64,000 nt of DNA from CAVOXO01 sp963700425 (GTDB lineage: Bacteria > Actinomycetota > Acidimicrobiia > Acidimicrobiales > Microtrichaceae): positions 620,001 to 684,000 of the forward strand of contig CAVOXO010000001.1 in assembly GCA_963700425.1 (NCBI GenBank). Direction: 5' to 3'. Every line of letters begins with the position of its first letter. The first letter of the stretch is position 1. A program made the translations under genes and the position numbers. Shown piece by piece: positions 16,841 through 24,844 of the stretch. A model generated the notes under the pieces. The model was given only the letters and a program-made list of their open reading frames with translations, ran no database searches and was not told the origin of the DNA.

Positions 16841-18123
16841 TGCGTCGGCACGACGAGGGCGGCCTCGTCGAGCTCGGGCGGATCGCTCGGTGCGGTGGAG
16901 GGTCCGCGGGTTTCGGCATCGTCCATGGTCGGTTGAGGTGGTGGAGGCGACCCGTCGCCGGGCGACGAATCGGGTGGGGGGTCGGAGAACGCGATCTCGC
17001 CGCTGCCCCCGGTCGTCTCCGGAGCACAGTTCAGGGCCACCTGGATGTCGGGCGGGCTCGAGGCACCGAACAGGTTGCCCCCGAAGCAGTTGGCGAGCGT
17101 GGCCCCGCTGCCGTTGACGTAGGCGAGATCGACGGCGTTGTCGGTGACCGAGTTGTCTCGCACCGTGTTCGATTCCGCCAGGAAGTCGTCGATCTCGGTG
17201 ATGAGGATTCCCACGACGTCGTGGGCGGTCACGACGTTGCGCTCGATTCGGTTGCCCCGACCGCCCGCGACGATGATCCCCGCTCCGTAGGCATCTGCCG
17301 ATGCCGGTGCGGCGTCGCCGTTGTTGTCGGTGACGAGGTTGGCCATGACCACGGCCTCGCGTTGGGGGTAGAGCCGCTCCCGCGTCGAGGATTGAGTCTG
17401 CACGCCCACCCGGTTGGCGCGGAACACGGAGCTGATGACGTAGAGGTCGCCGCCGGCGTTCGCCCCCTGGAAGCCGTTCTGGTTCCGCTCGGCGACGTTG
17501 TCGCGGAGCACGGTCTCGCACGGGTAGCACTGCCCGACGTACAGACCCGCGTCGGGATGCCCGGCGGTGTAGGTCTTCTCGATGACGCCGCCCCGTGCGC
17601 CGAACGCGTAGATGCCGTAGAGGCCGTTGTCGTACGCGGTGACGTAGCGGGCGGCGAACCCGCGGAGCGGCTCCCCCTCGTCGTAGCTTCCCGAGAAGAA
17701 GACCCCGTTGCCGCGGTACCCGTGGACGGTGAGGTTCTCGATCGACACGCCGTCGGAGAACACGGCGATCCCGTTTTCGGCGCGGTCCTCGCCGTCGAGG
17801 ACCACGGTGTTGCGGTCGACGCCGCGGATCGTCAGGCGGGGGGTCTCGACCGTGACGCTCTCGTTCCATGTGCCGGCGCCCACCAGGATCAGATCCCCTT
17901 CCGATGCGCCGTCGACCGCGTCCTGGATCGTGGCGACGTCCTCGGGGACCCGCCATGTCTGGCCGGCGTCACCGACGGAGCCCGACGACGCCTCGGTCCC
18001 GTTGCCGGCATCCTCGTCGGTCGATGAGCAACCCACCGCGACGATCAACATCACGGCGACGACGCCGTTCAGTGCCGCGTCGGCGAGGCCGCGACGGGGC
18101 TGTCGCGCCGCTCGACGGCTCAC
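16837..18123 (-). CDS. Right-handed parallel beta-helix lipoprotein
   Basis: 428 aa. Lipoprotein signal with VAVGC at about residue 32, then an acidic Ser/Gly linker. From about 57 the sequence is a beta-helix of the pectate-lyase/NosD type: it begins with the typical cap RVPEDVATIQDAVDGASEGDLI split by short turns, followed by rungs containing G-x-Y, N-x-V-x-x-N and D-N-x-V repeats (NTVVLDG, NGVFFSG, NNGDAAP, RDNSVTDNAV). Such proteins usually bind or cleave surface polysaccharide, but no catalytic triad is recognisable. The C-terminal 60 residues are Pro/Ser/Asp rich and disordered. GTG 18123 overlaps the upstream gene's TGA (GTGA) and the gene end overlaps the next lipoprotein start. Confidence 0.85.
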   Translation of the reverse strand: MSRRAARQPRRGLADAALNGVVAVMLIVAVGCSSTDEDAGNGTEASSGSVGDAGQTWRVPEDVATIQDAVDGASEGDLILVGAGTWNESVTVETPRLTIRGVDRNTVVLDGEDRAENGIAVFSDGVSIENLTVHGYRGNGVFFSGSYDEGEPLRGFAARYVTAYDNGLYGIYAFGARGGVIEKTYTAGHPDAGLYVGQCYPCETVLRDNVAERNQNGFQGANAGGDLYVISSVFRANRVGVQTQSSTRERLYPQREAVVMANLVTDNNGDAAPASADAYGAGIIVAGGRGNRIERNVVTAHDVVGILITEIDDFLAESNTVRDNSVTDNAVDLAYVNGSGATLANCFGGNLFGASSPPDIQVALNCAPETTGGSGEIAFSDPPPDSSPGDGSPPPPQPTMDDAETRGPSTAPSDPPELDEAALVVPTQ

Positions 18124-18554
18124 GAGGCGGTCGACGCCGGATCGGCGGGACCGCGACGCCCGATGCCGTTCCCGCGGACGATCTGGGTTGCGAGGAGGTC
18201 GACGACCGACGGGTCCGACCCGAAGGTCTCGGAGATGTCGATGGCGATGCCGGGGTGTGTGGCGCGGGCCGTCTCGACCAGGCCGGGTATGTCACGGGTC
18301 GTGTGGTTGCCGGGGTGGAGGAAGTAGGGGAGCACCGCGATGCGGGTGGCGCCCGCGTCGATCTCGACACCGATGACCTCGGGAAGCAGAGGTTCGGTCA
18401 GCTCGAGGAACGCCGGGAGAATCCGTACGTCGACGAGGCGCTCCGCCAGGGCGCTGCAGAGTTCGCGGTGGGCCAGATTCGCGGCCTCGTTGCGGGAACC
18501 GTGGGCCATGACGATGACGGTGTCGTAGCCCGCGTTGGCGTCGGCCTCGTTCAT
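18120..18554 (-). CDS. CbiX/SirB-like sirohydrochlorin chelatase-family protein
   Basis: 144 aa, one CbiX domain. It keeps VIVMAHGSRNEAAN near residues 11-24, with the first metal-site histidine, and the second histidine region VLPYFLHPGNHTTRDIP near 78-94. Family members insert Co2+ or Fe2+ into sirohydrochlorin for cobalamin or siroheme synthesis. A small single-domain form like this resembles archaeal CbiX-S and many actinobacterial relatives, which probably act as dimers. ATG 18554 has no ribosome-binding site but TAAGGT lies 7 nt upstream. It leads an operon with two lipoproteins, an odd company for a tetrapyrrole enzyme, and shares a very short divergent promoter with the SpoU gene. Confidence 0.82.
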   Translation of the reverse strand: MNEADANAGYDTVIVMAHGSRNEAANLAHRELCSALAERLVDVRILPAFLELTEPLLPEVIGVEIDAGATRIAVLPYFLHPGNHTTRDIPGLVETARATHPGIAIDISETFGSDPSVVDLLATQIVRGNGIGRRGPADPASTAS

Positions 18555-18561
18555 CGGATCA

Positions 18562-18571
18562 ACCTTAGGGC
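18562..18571. promoter_or_regulatory. Overlapping divergent -10 elements on a CCTTAGG palindrome
   Basis: On the minus strand TAAGGT (18567-18562) lies 7 nt before ATG 18554. On the plus strand TAGGGC (18566-18571) lies 8 nt before ATG 18580 or 2 nt before ATG 18574. The two hexamers share the palindrome at 18563-18569, so the two promoters must exclude each other physically. Confidence 0.4.
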
Positions 18572-18573
18572 CC

Positions 18574-19251
18574 ATGGTCATGAGCTCCGGTGACGCGCCG
18601 GACCTGTCGACGCCCACGTCCGAGACAGGACGAGCCCACCTCTCGCGGGCCGGAGTGGGTCCACATGAGCGCCCCTGGCCCGACGACGATCGGTTCGATC
18701 GCGCGCTGCTGGCCGCGGGCGATTCCCGCAACGTCGTCGATCGGTACCGCTACTGGACCCACGAGGCCATCGTGGCCGACCTGTCCCGTCGCCGGCATCC
18801 CTTCCATGTGGCCATCGAGAACTGGGATCACGACTTCAACATCGGGACCGTCGTGCGAAATGCCAACGCATTCGGAGCCTCGGCGGTTCACATCCTCGGA
18901 CGTCGGCGATGGAATCGACGGGGTGCGATGGTCACCGACAGGTACTGCGACGTCCGTCATCACCTCACCGTCGATGATCTGTTGGCGGCCGCCGCCGAGG
19001 AAGAACTCGTGGCCGTCGGTGTCGACAACGTGGCGGGCTCGGTGCCCCTCGGATCGGTGAGCCTGCCGGTGCGGACCCTGTTCCTTTTCGGCCAGGAGGG
19101 CGGAGGTCTCTCCGAGGAGGCGCGTGCCCGCGTGTCGGTGATGTGCGCCATCCCCCAGTTCGGCTCCACCCGCTCGATCAATGCGGGTGTCGCGTCGGGT
19201 ATCGCCATGTACGCATGGCTCCTGGAGCATTCGGGCGAGCCGCCGCCCTGA
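18574..19251 (+). CDS. SpoU-family RNA 2'-O-methyltransferase (SPOUT fold)
   Basis: 225 aa. The SPOUT knot motifs are clear: NFNIGTVVRNANAFGA (motif 1, about 90-105, written here without the preceding HD), LFLFGQEGGGLSEEA (motif 2, about 170-184) and IPQFGSTRSINAGVASGIAMY (motif 3, about 191-211), the last forming the SAM-binding trefoil. The enzyme methylates a 2'-OH of rRNA or tRNA; the target cannot be told. The first 60 residues are an extension rich in acidic residues. Either ATG 18574 or ATG 18580 could be the start: AGGG sits close to the first, while a -10-like TAGGGC at 8 nt favours a leaderless start at the second. Confidence 0.85.
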   Translation: MVMSSGDAPDLSTPTSETGRAHLSRAGVGPHERPWPDDDRFDRALLAAGDSRNVVDRYRYWTHEAIVADLSRRRHPFHVAIENWDHDFNIGTVVRNANAFGASAVHILGRRRWNRRGAMVTDRYCDVRHHLTVDDLLAAAAEEELVAVGVDNVAGSVPLGSVSLPVRTLFLFGQEGGGLSEEARARVSVMCAIPQFGSTRSINAGVASGIAMYAWLLEHSGEPPP

Positions 19252-19353
19252 CCGACCCACCGCGGTGTGCGCCCGCGCCGGCCGGCCTTTCGAGGCGACA
19301 CCGCGATGGCGGCACTAGCGTCCGGGACAGCCAACACGAGGGGGTGGACCGCC

Positions 19354-19776
19354 ATGTCCGTCGACACGAACAAGGCGCTCGCGCGCCGCATCTACAACGA
19401 GGTGATCAACGACCGGAACCTCGACCTGATCGACGAGTTGATGTCGCCCGATTTCGTCGATTACGAGAACCTGCCCGGCGTCCCGAACCGCGGGCCGGCC
19501 GCTGCCAGGGCAGGCATGGCCATGCTGATGGAGGCCTTCAGCGATCTGCGCTTCACCGAGAACGACCTGATCGCCGAAGGTGACAAGGTCGCCGCCCGGG
19601 TGACGATGACCGGAACACACACCGGGGAGTTCATGGGGATTCCGCCCACCTCCAAGTCCGTCGACATCCAGGTGATCGACATCCTGGAGTTCCGTGACGG
19701 TCTGGCGACAGCCCACTGGGGTTCGATGGATCAGGCGGCGATGATGGAGCAACTCGGTCTCGCACCCCCGATGTGA
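19354..19776 (+). CDS. SnoaL-like / NTF2-fold ester-cyclase family protein
   Basis: 140 aa. Begins with a helix containing NKALARRIYNEVINDRN and continues through the SnoaL-type cone fold; DLRFTENDLIAEGDKVAARVTMTGTHTGEF (here quoted in part: AEGDKVAARV, TGTHTGEFMGIPPT) is the signature of the ester-cyclase-like group. Family members cyclise polyketides or act as small-molecule isomerases, but many are of unknown function. ATG 19354 follows GAGGGGGTGG. The gene stands alone between the SpoU gene (102 nt upstream) and a convergent VOC gene. The intergenic 19252-19353 holds a CACCGCGGTG palindrome and no gene. Confidence 0.83.
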   Translation: MSVDTNKALARRIYNEVINDRNLDLIDELMSPDFVDYENLPGVPNRGPAAARAGMAMLMEAFSDLRFTENDLIAEGDKVAARVTMTGTHTGEFMGIPPTSKSVDIQVIDILEFRDGLATAHWGSMDQAAMMEQLGLAPPM

Positions 19777-19832
19777 CCCACCGACCTGGTGTCGCTCCGA
19801 CCGGCTCGGCGCGAGAAGCCCCGTTCCGGTCG

Positions 19833-20282
19833 TCACCCCTGGACGGTCGGGTCGTCGGTTCCCTCCGCGGTCGTCGCTTCGGCGACCCGCTGACCGAACG
19901 ACAACTCCAGGTTGTGGCCGTCGGGGTCGACGATGATCCCCCAGTAGCCGACCGGCGGGCCGTCGTCGGACGGTCCGCTCACCTCACAGCCGGCGTCGGC
20001 AGCGTCGGCCAGACGCTGAGCGACGACGTCGGAGCTGGCGCAGGCCACGCCCACGTGGGCCCAACCGCCGAGTCGCGGTTGGGATTCGGGATCCTCCACC
20101 TGGAGCAGCACCAGCGCAAAGGGCCGTCGGTGGTCCGACAGCCAGGCGACTCCGTGGCCGACATGTTCCTCTCTGCGGTGGATCACCTCGAGGTTCGCGT
20201 AGCGTCGGTAGAAATCGATGCTCGCGTCGAGATCCGTCACCGGGAGTGCGACGTGTGTGACGCCGATGTCAATGCCATCCAT
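19833..20282 (-). CDS. VOC (glyoxalase/dioxygenase superfamily) protein
   Basis: 149 aa, one full vicinal-oxygen-chelate unit with two beta-alpha-beta-beta-beta modules. Candidate metal ligands are His in VTHVALPVTDLDASIDFYRR (first strand, here split as VTHVALPV), His in WAHVGVAC, and Glu in GHNLELSF near the C terminus. The PDGHNLELS ending is typical of glyoxalase-like and methylmalonyl-CoA-epimerase-like members; which one it is cannot be decided. ATG 20282 is chosen because it begins the fold, though an in-frame ATG lies 9 codons upstream. It is downstream of the LLM gene on the same strand, separated by 115 nt that contain a tandem repeat. Confidence 0.8.
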   Translation of the reverse strand: MDGIDIGVTHVALPVTDLDASIDFYRRYANLEVIHRREEHVGHGVAWLSDHRRPFALVLLQVEDPESQPRLGGWAHVGVACASSDVVAQRLADAADAGCEVSGPSDDGPPVGYWGIIVDPDGHNLELSFGQRVAEATTAEGTDDPTVQG

Positions 20283-20310
20283 CCGCTCAAGACTCGCGCA
20301 TCGTGGCATC

Positions 20311-20346
20311 GACCCGCTCGACCCGCTCGACCCGCTCGACCCGCCG
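20311..20346. repeat. 9-bp tandem repeat GACCCGCTC
   Basis: Three exact copies and one imperfect copy of GACCCGCTC, upstream of the VOC gene and behind the LLM gene. Translated on the minus strand it would give SGS-type repeats, but no real gene uses it. Confidence 0.7.
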
Positions 20347-20397
20347 AACCCCGAACCGCCGAACCCGCGCACGGGAGATACGCCCCGCGCCGTCGAT

Positions 20398-21777
20398 TCA
20401 GGTCCGGCGGTTGTCGCCCATGAGCGTCGAGAGCGTGGTGTTCTCGCCGATCGCCCCTTCGTCGGCGATCTTCTCGATGATCTCGCGCCCGATCCGGTTG
20501 TCCATGGCATCGACCATCGCCTTGGGGATCGCGGTCATCGTGTAGTTCGGGTCCATGGTGGGCGGGGCGTCCACATTTTCCGCCTTCCGGGCGAACGCCG
20601 CCTCGATGTGCGGAGCGAAGCGGCGTTCCCGGGCTGCGCAGTGGGCCGGATCGCGCTCGGCGAATTCGGGGAGGATCTCGGTTCCGAAGATCTCCAGGCT
20701 CTCCATGATGTCCTCGTGCCGGTTGCGTCCCGCCTGAAGCACGAAGATCACCTGGTCGACCCCTGCATCCTCGTAGCGCCGCAGGAACTCCCTCACCTGG
20801 TCGGGCGTTCCGACCGCCCCCCGAAGGCCGGTCACGTCCCCGCCGGCGATCTTCGCCCCCAGGGTCTCCTGTCGGGTCGCCAGGGCGGCCTCGGGGGAGT
20901 AGCCCATCGAGTTGCGTCGCTCGAGGAACTCGTTCCAGACGTTCGTCTCAGCAGGTCGATGTTCGCCGAACACGTAGTAGTGGGCCAACGAGTAGCCGAA
21001 GAAGTTCGCTCCTTCGATGCCGCGTCGAAGAGCCTCCTGTTCGTCCCTGGCGAGCATCATCGGCGTCACGCACGCCACCTGGGGGTTGACCGCCTGGCCG
21101 ACGGGAACACATCGCTCGGCCAGGGTCGCCTCGTAGTCGGCCATCCATCCCTGGGCCTCGTCGGGGTCGATGAACGCGAAGCTCAGGGCGCCGATGCCCT
21201 TCTCGGCAGCCAGCAGGATGGTGTCGCGGCGCGAGCACGCCACCCACAGCGGCGGGTGGGGTGACTGCACGGGCTTGGGCACCACATTGCGGGGCGGCAT
21301 CGACACATAGGTGCCCTCGTGACCGCCGAACGGCGTCTCGACCATGCACCGGATCGCGACGTCGAGCCCTTCGAGCCATTGCTCGCGCTTGGTCTCGGGG
21401 TCGATGCCGAATCCGCCCAGCTCCGCCTCCGAGGACGACTCGCCAGATCCGAAGTCGACCCGCCCCCTGCTCACGAGATCGAGCGTCGCCACCCGTTCCG
21501 CCGTGCGCGCCGGGTGGTTGTAGGCCGGTGCCGTCTGGATGATCCCGTGCCCGAGCCGAATGCGACTGGTTCTCTGGGAACACGCGGCGAGGAAGACCTC
21601 GGGAGCCGACGAGTGGCTGTACTCCTCCAGGAAGTGGTGCTCCACCTCCCACACGTAGTCGAACCCGAGCCGGTCGGCGGCCTCGACCTGGCTCAGCGCG
21701 TCCTGGAACAGGGTGAGCTCGGCGTTTCCGTCGAAGGGCCGAGGCAGCTGGTGCTCGAAGAAGATGCCGAACTTCAT
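20398..21777 (-). CDS. LLM-class flavin-dependent oxidoreductase, luciferase-like, large form
   Basis: 459 aa, about 100 residues longer than the usual bacterial luciferase-like monooxygenase. The start MKFGIFFEHQLPRP is characteristic, followed by EVEHHFLEEYSHSSAPEVFLAA (quoted part: EVEHHFLEEYSHS), RIRLGHGI and RGRVDFGSGESSSEAELGGFG. These mark the FMN-type group that hydroxylates or oxidises small substrates rather than the F420 group. The C-terminal extension (from about 380) is helical, with no known domain. ATG 21777 has the weak -10 CAGACT 7 nt upstream. Substrate unknown. Confidence 0.87.
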   Translation of the reverse strand: MKFGIFFEHQLPRPFDGNAELTLFQDALSQVEAADRLGFDYVWEVEHHFLEEYSHSSAPEVFLAACSQRTSRIRLGHGIIQTAPAYNHPARTAERVATLDLVSRGRVDFGSGESSSEAELGGFGIDPETKREQWLEGLDVAIRCMVETPFGGHEGTYVSMPPRNVVPKPVQSPHPPLWVACSRRDTILLAAEKGIGALSFAFIDPDEAQGWMADYEATLAERCVPVGQAVNPQVACVTPMMLARDEQEALRRGIEGANFFGYSLAHYYVFGEHRPAETNVWNEFLERRNSMGYSPEAALATRQETLGAKIAGGDVTGLRGAVGTPDQVREFLRRYEDAGVDQVIFVLQAGRNRHEDIMESLEIFGTEILPEFAERDPAHCAARERRFAPHIEAAFARKAENVDAPPTMDPNYTMTAIPKAMVDAMDNRIGREIIEKIADEGAIGENTTLSTLMGDNRRT

Positions 21778-21833
21778 GGCGAGCAGTCTGCCAGCCGGTC
21801 GGCGCCCGTGCCGGGGCTCGACTCCGTGGCGGC

Positions 21834-22745
21834 TCAGGCCACCGGTTCGTCGCTCTCCAGGGGAGCGGTCACCGCGGCGAACGCCTCGATCTCGCCTTCG
21901 ACGTCGTCGAGCGGACTCATCGGCAGGCAGACGAACTTCGACATCCCCACCGCGACGAACGCCTCGATCATCTCCGACAGGTGCTGCATCGACGCCGCGA
22001 TCATCGCGGAGACGTCGACATCGCCACGCCTCCGGCGGATCGACTCCTCCAGCGCCGGATCGAGGCGGCCCTCACCGAAGGGGATCAGCACCCCGAAGTG
22101 CTCGGCCTCGATGTCGCGCCCTGCAGCCTCGGCGGCGGACAGCACCTCGGCCCGTCCCCGAGCGGCATCCTCGGGCGTGACGAACGACGGGAGCCATCCG
22201 TCGGCCAGCCGTCCGACGCGGCGCAGCTCCGCCGGAGCGATCCCGCCCATCCACACGTCGAGGTGGCCGTCGATCGGTTTCGGCAGCACGGACACCCCCT
22301 CGACGGCGAAGTGCTCGCCGACGTGGGTCACCTCGTCCTCACTCCAGAGTCGACGCATGAGGGCGAGGGCCTCGTCGAAGAGGGAGCCCCTCTGGCGCCG
22401 TTCGACTCCGAACGCCTGGTGTTCGGCCGCATTGCGGGCCCCCAACCCGAACCCGGGGATCAGGCGCCCACCCGACAGAACGTCGAGGCTCGCCATGGTC
22501 TTGGCCAGCACCACGGGGTTGCGCCCCGGCAGCACCATCACGCTCATGCCCACCTTGAGTCGTTCCGTGCGTGCCGCGGCCATCGACATGGCGACGATCG
22601 GGTCGGGACCGTCGCCGGAGATGCGCTCGGCCAGCCAGAGGGAGTCGACGTCGTTCGCCTCGAGCGAATCGACCAGTCGCGAGAAGCGAGGTCCGTCGTC
22701 GATCCCCGACCGGGGACCGATCCCGAACCCGACCCGAACGACCAT
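21834..22745 (-). CDS. LLM-class F420-dependent oxidoreductase
   Basis: 303 aa. Luciferase-like TIM barrel: MVVRVGFGIG start, VDSLWLAERISGDGPDP near 32-48, MSVMVLPGRNPVVLAKTMASLD near 66-87, then SGGRLIPGFGLGARNAAEHQAFG and a VWMGGIAPAELRRVGRLADGW segment (quoted in parts). This set matches F420-type reductases. It lies 56 nt downstream of nothing co-directional except the thioredoxin-like gene at 22901, and directly upstream of the larger LLM gene's promoter. ATG 22745 has TACGGT 6 nt upstream and no Shine-Dalgarno. Substrate unknown. Confidence 0.86.
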   Translation of the reverse strand: MVVRVGFGIGPRSGIDDGPRFSRLVDSLEANDVDSLWLAERISGDGPDPIVAMSMAAARTERLKVGMSVMVLPGRNPVVLAKTMASLDVLSGGRLIPGFGLGARNAAEHQAFGVERRQRGSLFDEALALMRRLWSEDEVTHVGEHFAVEGVSVLPKPIDGHLDVWMGGIAPAELRRVGRLADGWLPSFVTPEDAARGRAEVLSAAEAAGRDIEAEHFGVLIPFGEGRLDPALEESIRRRRGDVDVSAMIAASMQHLSEMIEAFVAVGMSKFVCLPMSPLDDVEGEIEAFAAVTAPLESDEPVA

Positions 22746-22751
22746 GGTCGA

Positions 22752-22757
22752 ACCGTA
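22752..22757 (-). promoter_or_regulatory. Putative -10 TACGGT, leaderless start
   Basis: On the minus strand TACGGT reads from 22757 to 22752, 6 nt before ATG 22745. Confidence 0.42.
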
Positions 22758-22865
22758 CCCCGCCGCGTCTGCGGGAGCATCCGGTGGTCCCATCGAACGA
22801 CGCCCGGTGCCCCGCGAGAACGGCGGCGCACCGCTGCAACGCCGGCACCGTGGGAGTGCGGCGTG

Positions 22866-22919
22866 AGGCGGGAATGGCGGCGTAGGCGGGAATGGCGGCG
22901 TTAGGCGGGAATGGCGGCG
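22866..22919. repeat. Three copies of a 17-bp unit overlapping a gene's 3' end
   Basis: The unit AGGCGGGAATGGCGGCG occurs at 22866-22882, 22884-22900 and 22903-22919. The last copy encodes the final residues (AAIPA) and stop of the minus-strand gene ending at 22901; the other two lie just beyond the stop, as if the coding tail had been duplicated outward. Confidence 0.75.
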
Positions 22920-23425
22920 CTTCCCTCGAAGGGGACGGGGTCCCCCGTGCGAGGAATCTCAGGTCGCGACCATGACATCGTCACCGCCAGGTTCTCGGCG
23001 ATGGCGCGCCATTCCTCGGGGTTCCAGCCCTCCGCCAGACCCACGACGCCACGATCGTGGTCGATGTTGACGAACGCCGGCAGCTCACCGATGCCCAGAG
23101 CGGTGACGAACGTACGGTCGGGGTCGGTGAAGACCATCTCGTCGTTCACGTGGGGTCCGAGATAGCTGCGCGCCCCGTCGTCGTCACAGGTCAGCACGAA
23201 TGCGGTCCGACAATCTGCACCGTTGAAGTGGTGGAGGATCCGGCGCGCCGTCTCGAGCAGCCACGAGCTCTCGAAGGTGTACGGGTCGAGCACCACTGCC
23301 ACCAGCTGGAACAGGGTGACCTGGTCGGCGAGGGTTCGCGGATCCCCCTCGAGGGGGTCGAGCTGGAGGTCGGACGGCAGCGTTTCCACGATCGGCCAAG
23401 CTAGCGCGGCGCGGGTGATCGCCAC
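22901..23425 (-). CDS. Thioredoxin-fold-like protein without active-site cysteines
   Basis: 174 aa. The order of elements suggests a thioredoxin fold: a strand VAVVLDPYTFESSWLLETARRILHHF (in part: VAVVLDPYTFESSW), a second strand RTAFVLTC, and LGIGELPAFVNIDHD, where LPAFV would be the cis-proline loop, then a final helix EEWRAIAENLA. The place of the CxxC motif reads PYTFES, so no redox chemistry of the usual kind is possible. This assignment is from layout only. The gene starts at GTG 23425, 45 nt from a divergent gene, and its 3' end is part of a small tandem repeat. Confidence 0.65.
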   Translation of the reverse strand: MAITRAALAWPIVETLPSDLQLDPLEGDPRTLADQVTLFQLVAVVLDPYTFESSWLLETARRILHHFNGADCRTAFVLTCDDDGARSYLGPHVNDEMVFTDPDRTFVTALGIGELPAFVNIDHDRGVVGLAEGWNPEEWRAIAENLAVTMSWSRPEIPRTGDPVPFEGSAAIPA

Positions 23426-23457
23426 AGATTCCGGATCCGCACGGGCTCAAGACCCTC

Positions 23458-23463
23458 TATGGT
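23458..23463 (+). promoter_or_regulatory. Putative -10 TATGGT, leaderless start
   Basis: TATGGT lies 6 nt before GTG 23470 with no ribosome-binding site between. Confidence 0.45.
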
Positions 23464-23469
23464 CATCGC

Positions 23470-24273
23470 GTGCATCCGATCGAGCACCTCCGCTACGTGG
23501 CCCGCGCGTCGGGCCTGCCGGCCGACGTCGCGGTTGCCGAGACCGCCGATGCGCTCCGGTCGTTCGCGTCGGATCCCGTGGCCCTGGTCACCGCGGCGCG
23601 TCGGGTGGTCAGCCGTCAACCCTCGTGTGGGCCGTTGTGGAACCTCTGCGCAGCCATGCTCTGCTCGGCCGATCCGCGGGCTGCTGCGACGGGATTCGTC
23701 AGCGTGATGGAGGAGGACGAGACACCGACCCATCTGGCGGCCGCCATCGGCGACGATGCCCTGGTCACCGTGTCGGGTTGGCCGGTGGTCACGTCCCGCG
23801 TCCTGGCGGGGAGACCCGACGTCACCGTGCTGATCTCCGACGTCGCGGGGGACGGCTCCGCTCTCGCCCGCGAGTTGAGCCGACGCGATCACGATGCGGT
23901 CGACCTGCCGTCGCACGGCGTCGCCGGCGCGGTCGCGTCGAGCGACATGGTGGTCGTCGAGGCGTTCGCGTCGGGTGGCGGCTCCGCGCTCGTGTCGGCC
24001 GGCTCCGTCGCCATGGCCGCGGTCGCCGCCCAACGCGGGATTCCGGTTCTCCTGGTCGCGCCGATGGGCACGTCGCTGTCTCCGTCCACGTGGACGGCGC
24101 TCCTCGGCCGTCGCGGCGAATCGGACGAGCAGTGGGAGGACCTCGATGAGATCCTGGCTCTCTCACTGGTCGGTACCGTGGTGGGTCCCGGTGGCCTCGG
24201 AGCGCCGTCAGTCCTCGATCGACGTGAGGACGGCCCCGTCGCCGTCGAACTCCACCGACCCGACGTCACCTGA
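23470..24273 (+). CDS. eIF-2B/MtnA-like (initiation factor 2B superfamily) protein
   Basis: 267 aa. The C-terminal part carries the ISOCOT/eIF-2B-type Rossmann segment: ASSDMVVVEAFASGGG near 159-174, then VSAGSVAMAAVAAQRGIPVLLVAP near 177-200 (quoted only to show the GS..A..A...GIPV core). In bacterial relatives such as MtnA this fold binds sugar phosphates. The N-terminal half is helical. Bacterial members outside methionine salvage are uncharacterised, so no reaction is assigned. GTG 23470 is supported by the -10 at 23458. It is followed by the PPOX gene after 41 nt. Confidence 0.72.
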   Translation: MHPIEHLRYVARASGLPADVAVAETADALRSFASDPVALVTAARRVVSRQPSCGPLWNLCAAMLCSADPRAAATGFVSVMEEDETPTHLAAAIGDDALVTVSGWPVVTSRVLAGRPDVTVLISDVAGDGSALARELSRRDHDAVDLPSHGVAGAVASSDMVVVEAFASGGGSALVSAGSVAMAAVAAQRGIPVLLVAPMGTSLSPSTWTALLGRRGESDEQWEDLDEILALSLVGTVVGPGGLGAPSVLDRREDGPVAVELHRPDVT

Positions 24274-24314
24274 GCCGGACCATCCAACCCATCGATCCAA
24301 GGAGTGCCACCCCG

Positions 24315-24818
24315 ATGCCTTCACGCCGAGATCAGATCAGGATGTCAGCCGCCGAGGTCGCGACGTTCCTCAACGGGCGACACACCCTGAATCTCGCCAG
24401 TTTCGGCCCCGATGGGAACATCCATCTGGTGGCGATGTGGTACGGATTTCTCGGTTCGGACAACACCTATGACCCCGGGGTCGTCTTCGGGGACGGTCGC
24501 ATCGTGATCGAGACCTTCGCCAAGTCCCAGAAGGTCCAGAACTTCCGGCGGGACCGGCGATTCACGGCCATCGTCGAGGACGGCGAGCAGTACTCCGAGC
24601 TGCGAGGTGTCGAGTTGGTCGGCAACGTCGAGATCCTCGAAGAACCCAGGGTGGTGATCGAGTCCTGCAAGGCGGTGTTGTCGCGCTACGAGTCGTTCGG
24701 GACGGTCGAGGATCTCCAGTTCGCAGCCGAGTTCGCCGCGACGAAACGGGTCTGCGTGGCGCTCAACGTCGAGCGCATCGTCTCGTGGGATCACACCAAG
24801 CTCGACGTCCCCTACTGA
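24315..24818 (+). CDS. PPOX-class (pyridoxamine 5'-phosphate oxidase-fold) F420/flavin-binding protein
   Basis: 167 aa split-barrel protein. The start MSAAEVATFLNGRHTLNLAS, the strand HLVAMWYGF near 38-46 and the motif VIETFAKSQKVQNFRRDRRF near 63-82 (in parts) are the pattern of actinobacterial PPOX-class F420-dependent proteins, in which the K-x-x-N-x-x-R stretch contacts the cofactor phosphate. It is likely an F420H2- or FMN-dependent reductase or a flavin-binding protein. ATG 24315 has GGAGTG 8 nt upstream. The neighbouring genes include four luciferase-like oxidoreductases, in line with F420 use. Confidence 0.82.
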   Translation: MPSRRDQIRMSAAEVATFLNGRHTLNLASFGPDGNIHLVAMWYGFLGSDNTYDPGVVFGDGRIVIETFAKSQKVQNFRRDRRFTAIVEDGEQYSELRGVELVGNVEILEEPRVVIESCKAVLSRYESFGTVEDLQFAAEFAATKRVCVALNVERIVSWDHTKLDVPY

Positions 24819-24831
24819 GGGAGCCGTCCGG

Positions 24832-24837
24832 TAGATT
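24832..24837 (+). promoter_or_regulatory. Putative -10 TAGATT, leaderless start
   Basis: TAGATT lies 7 nt before ATG 24845 with no ribosome-binding site. Confidence 0.5.
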
Positions 24838-24844
24838 CGGTTCC

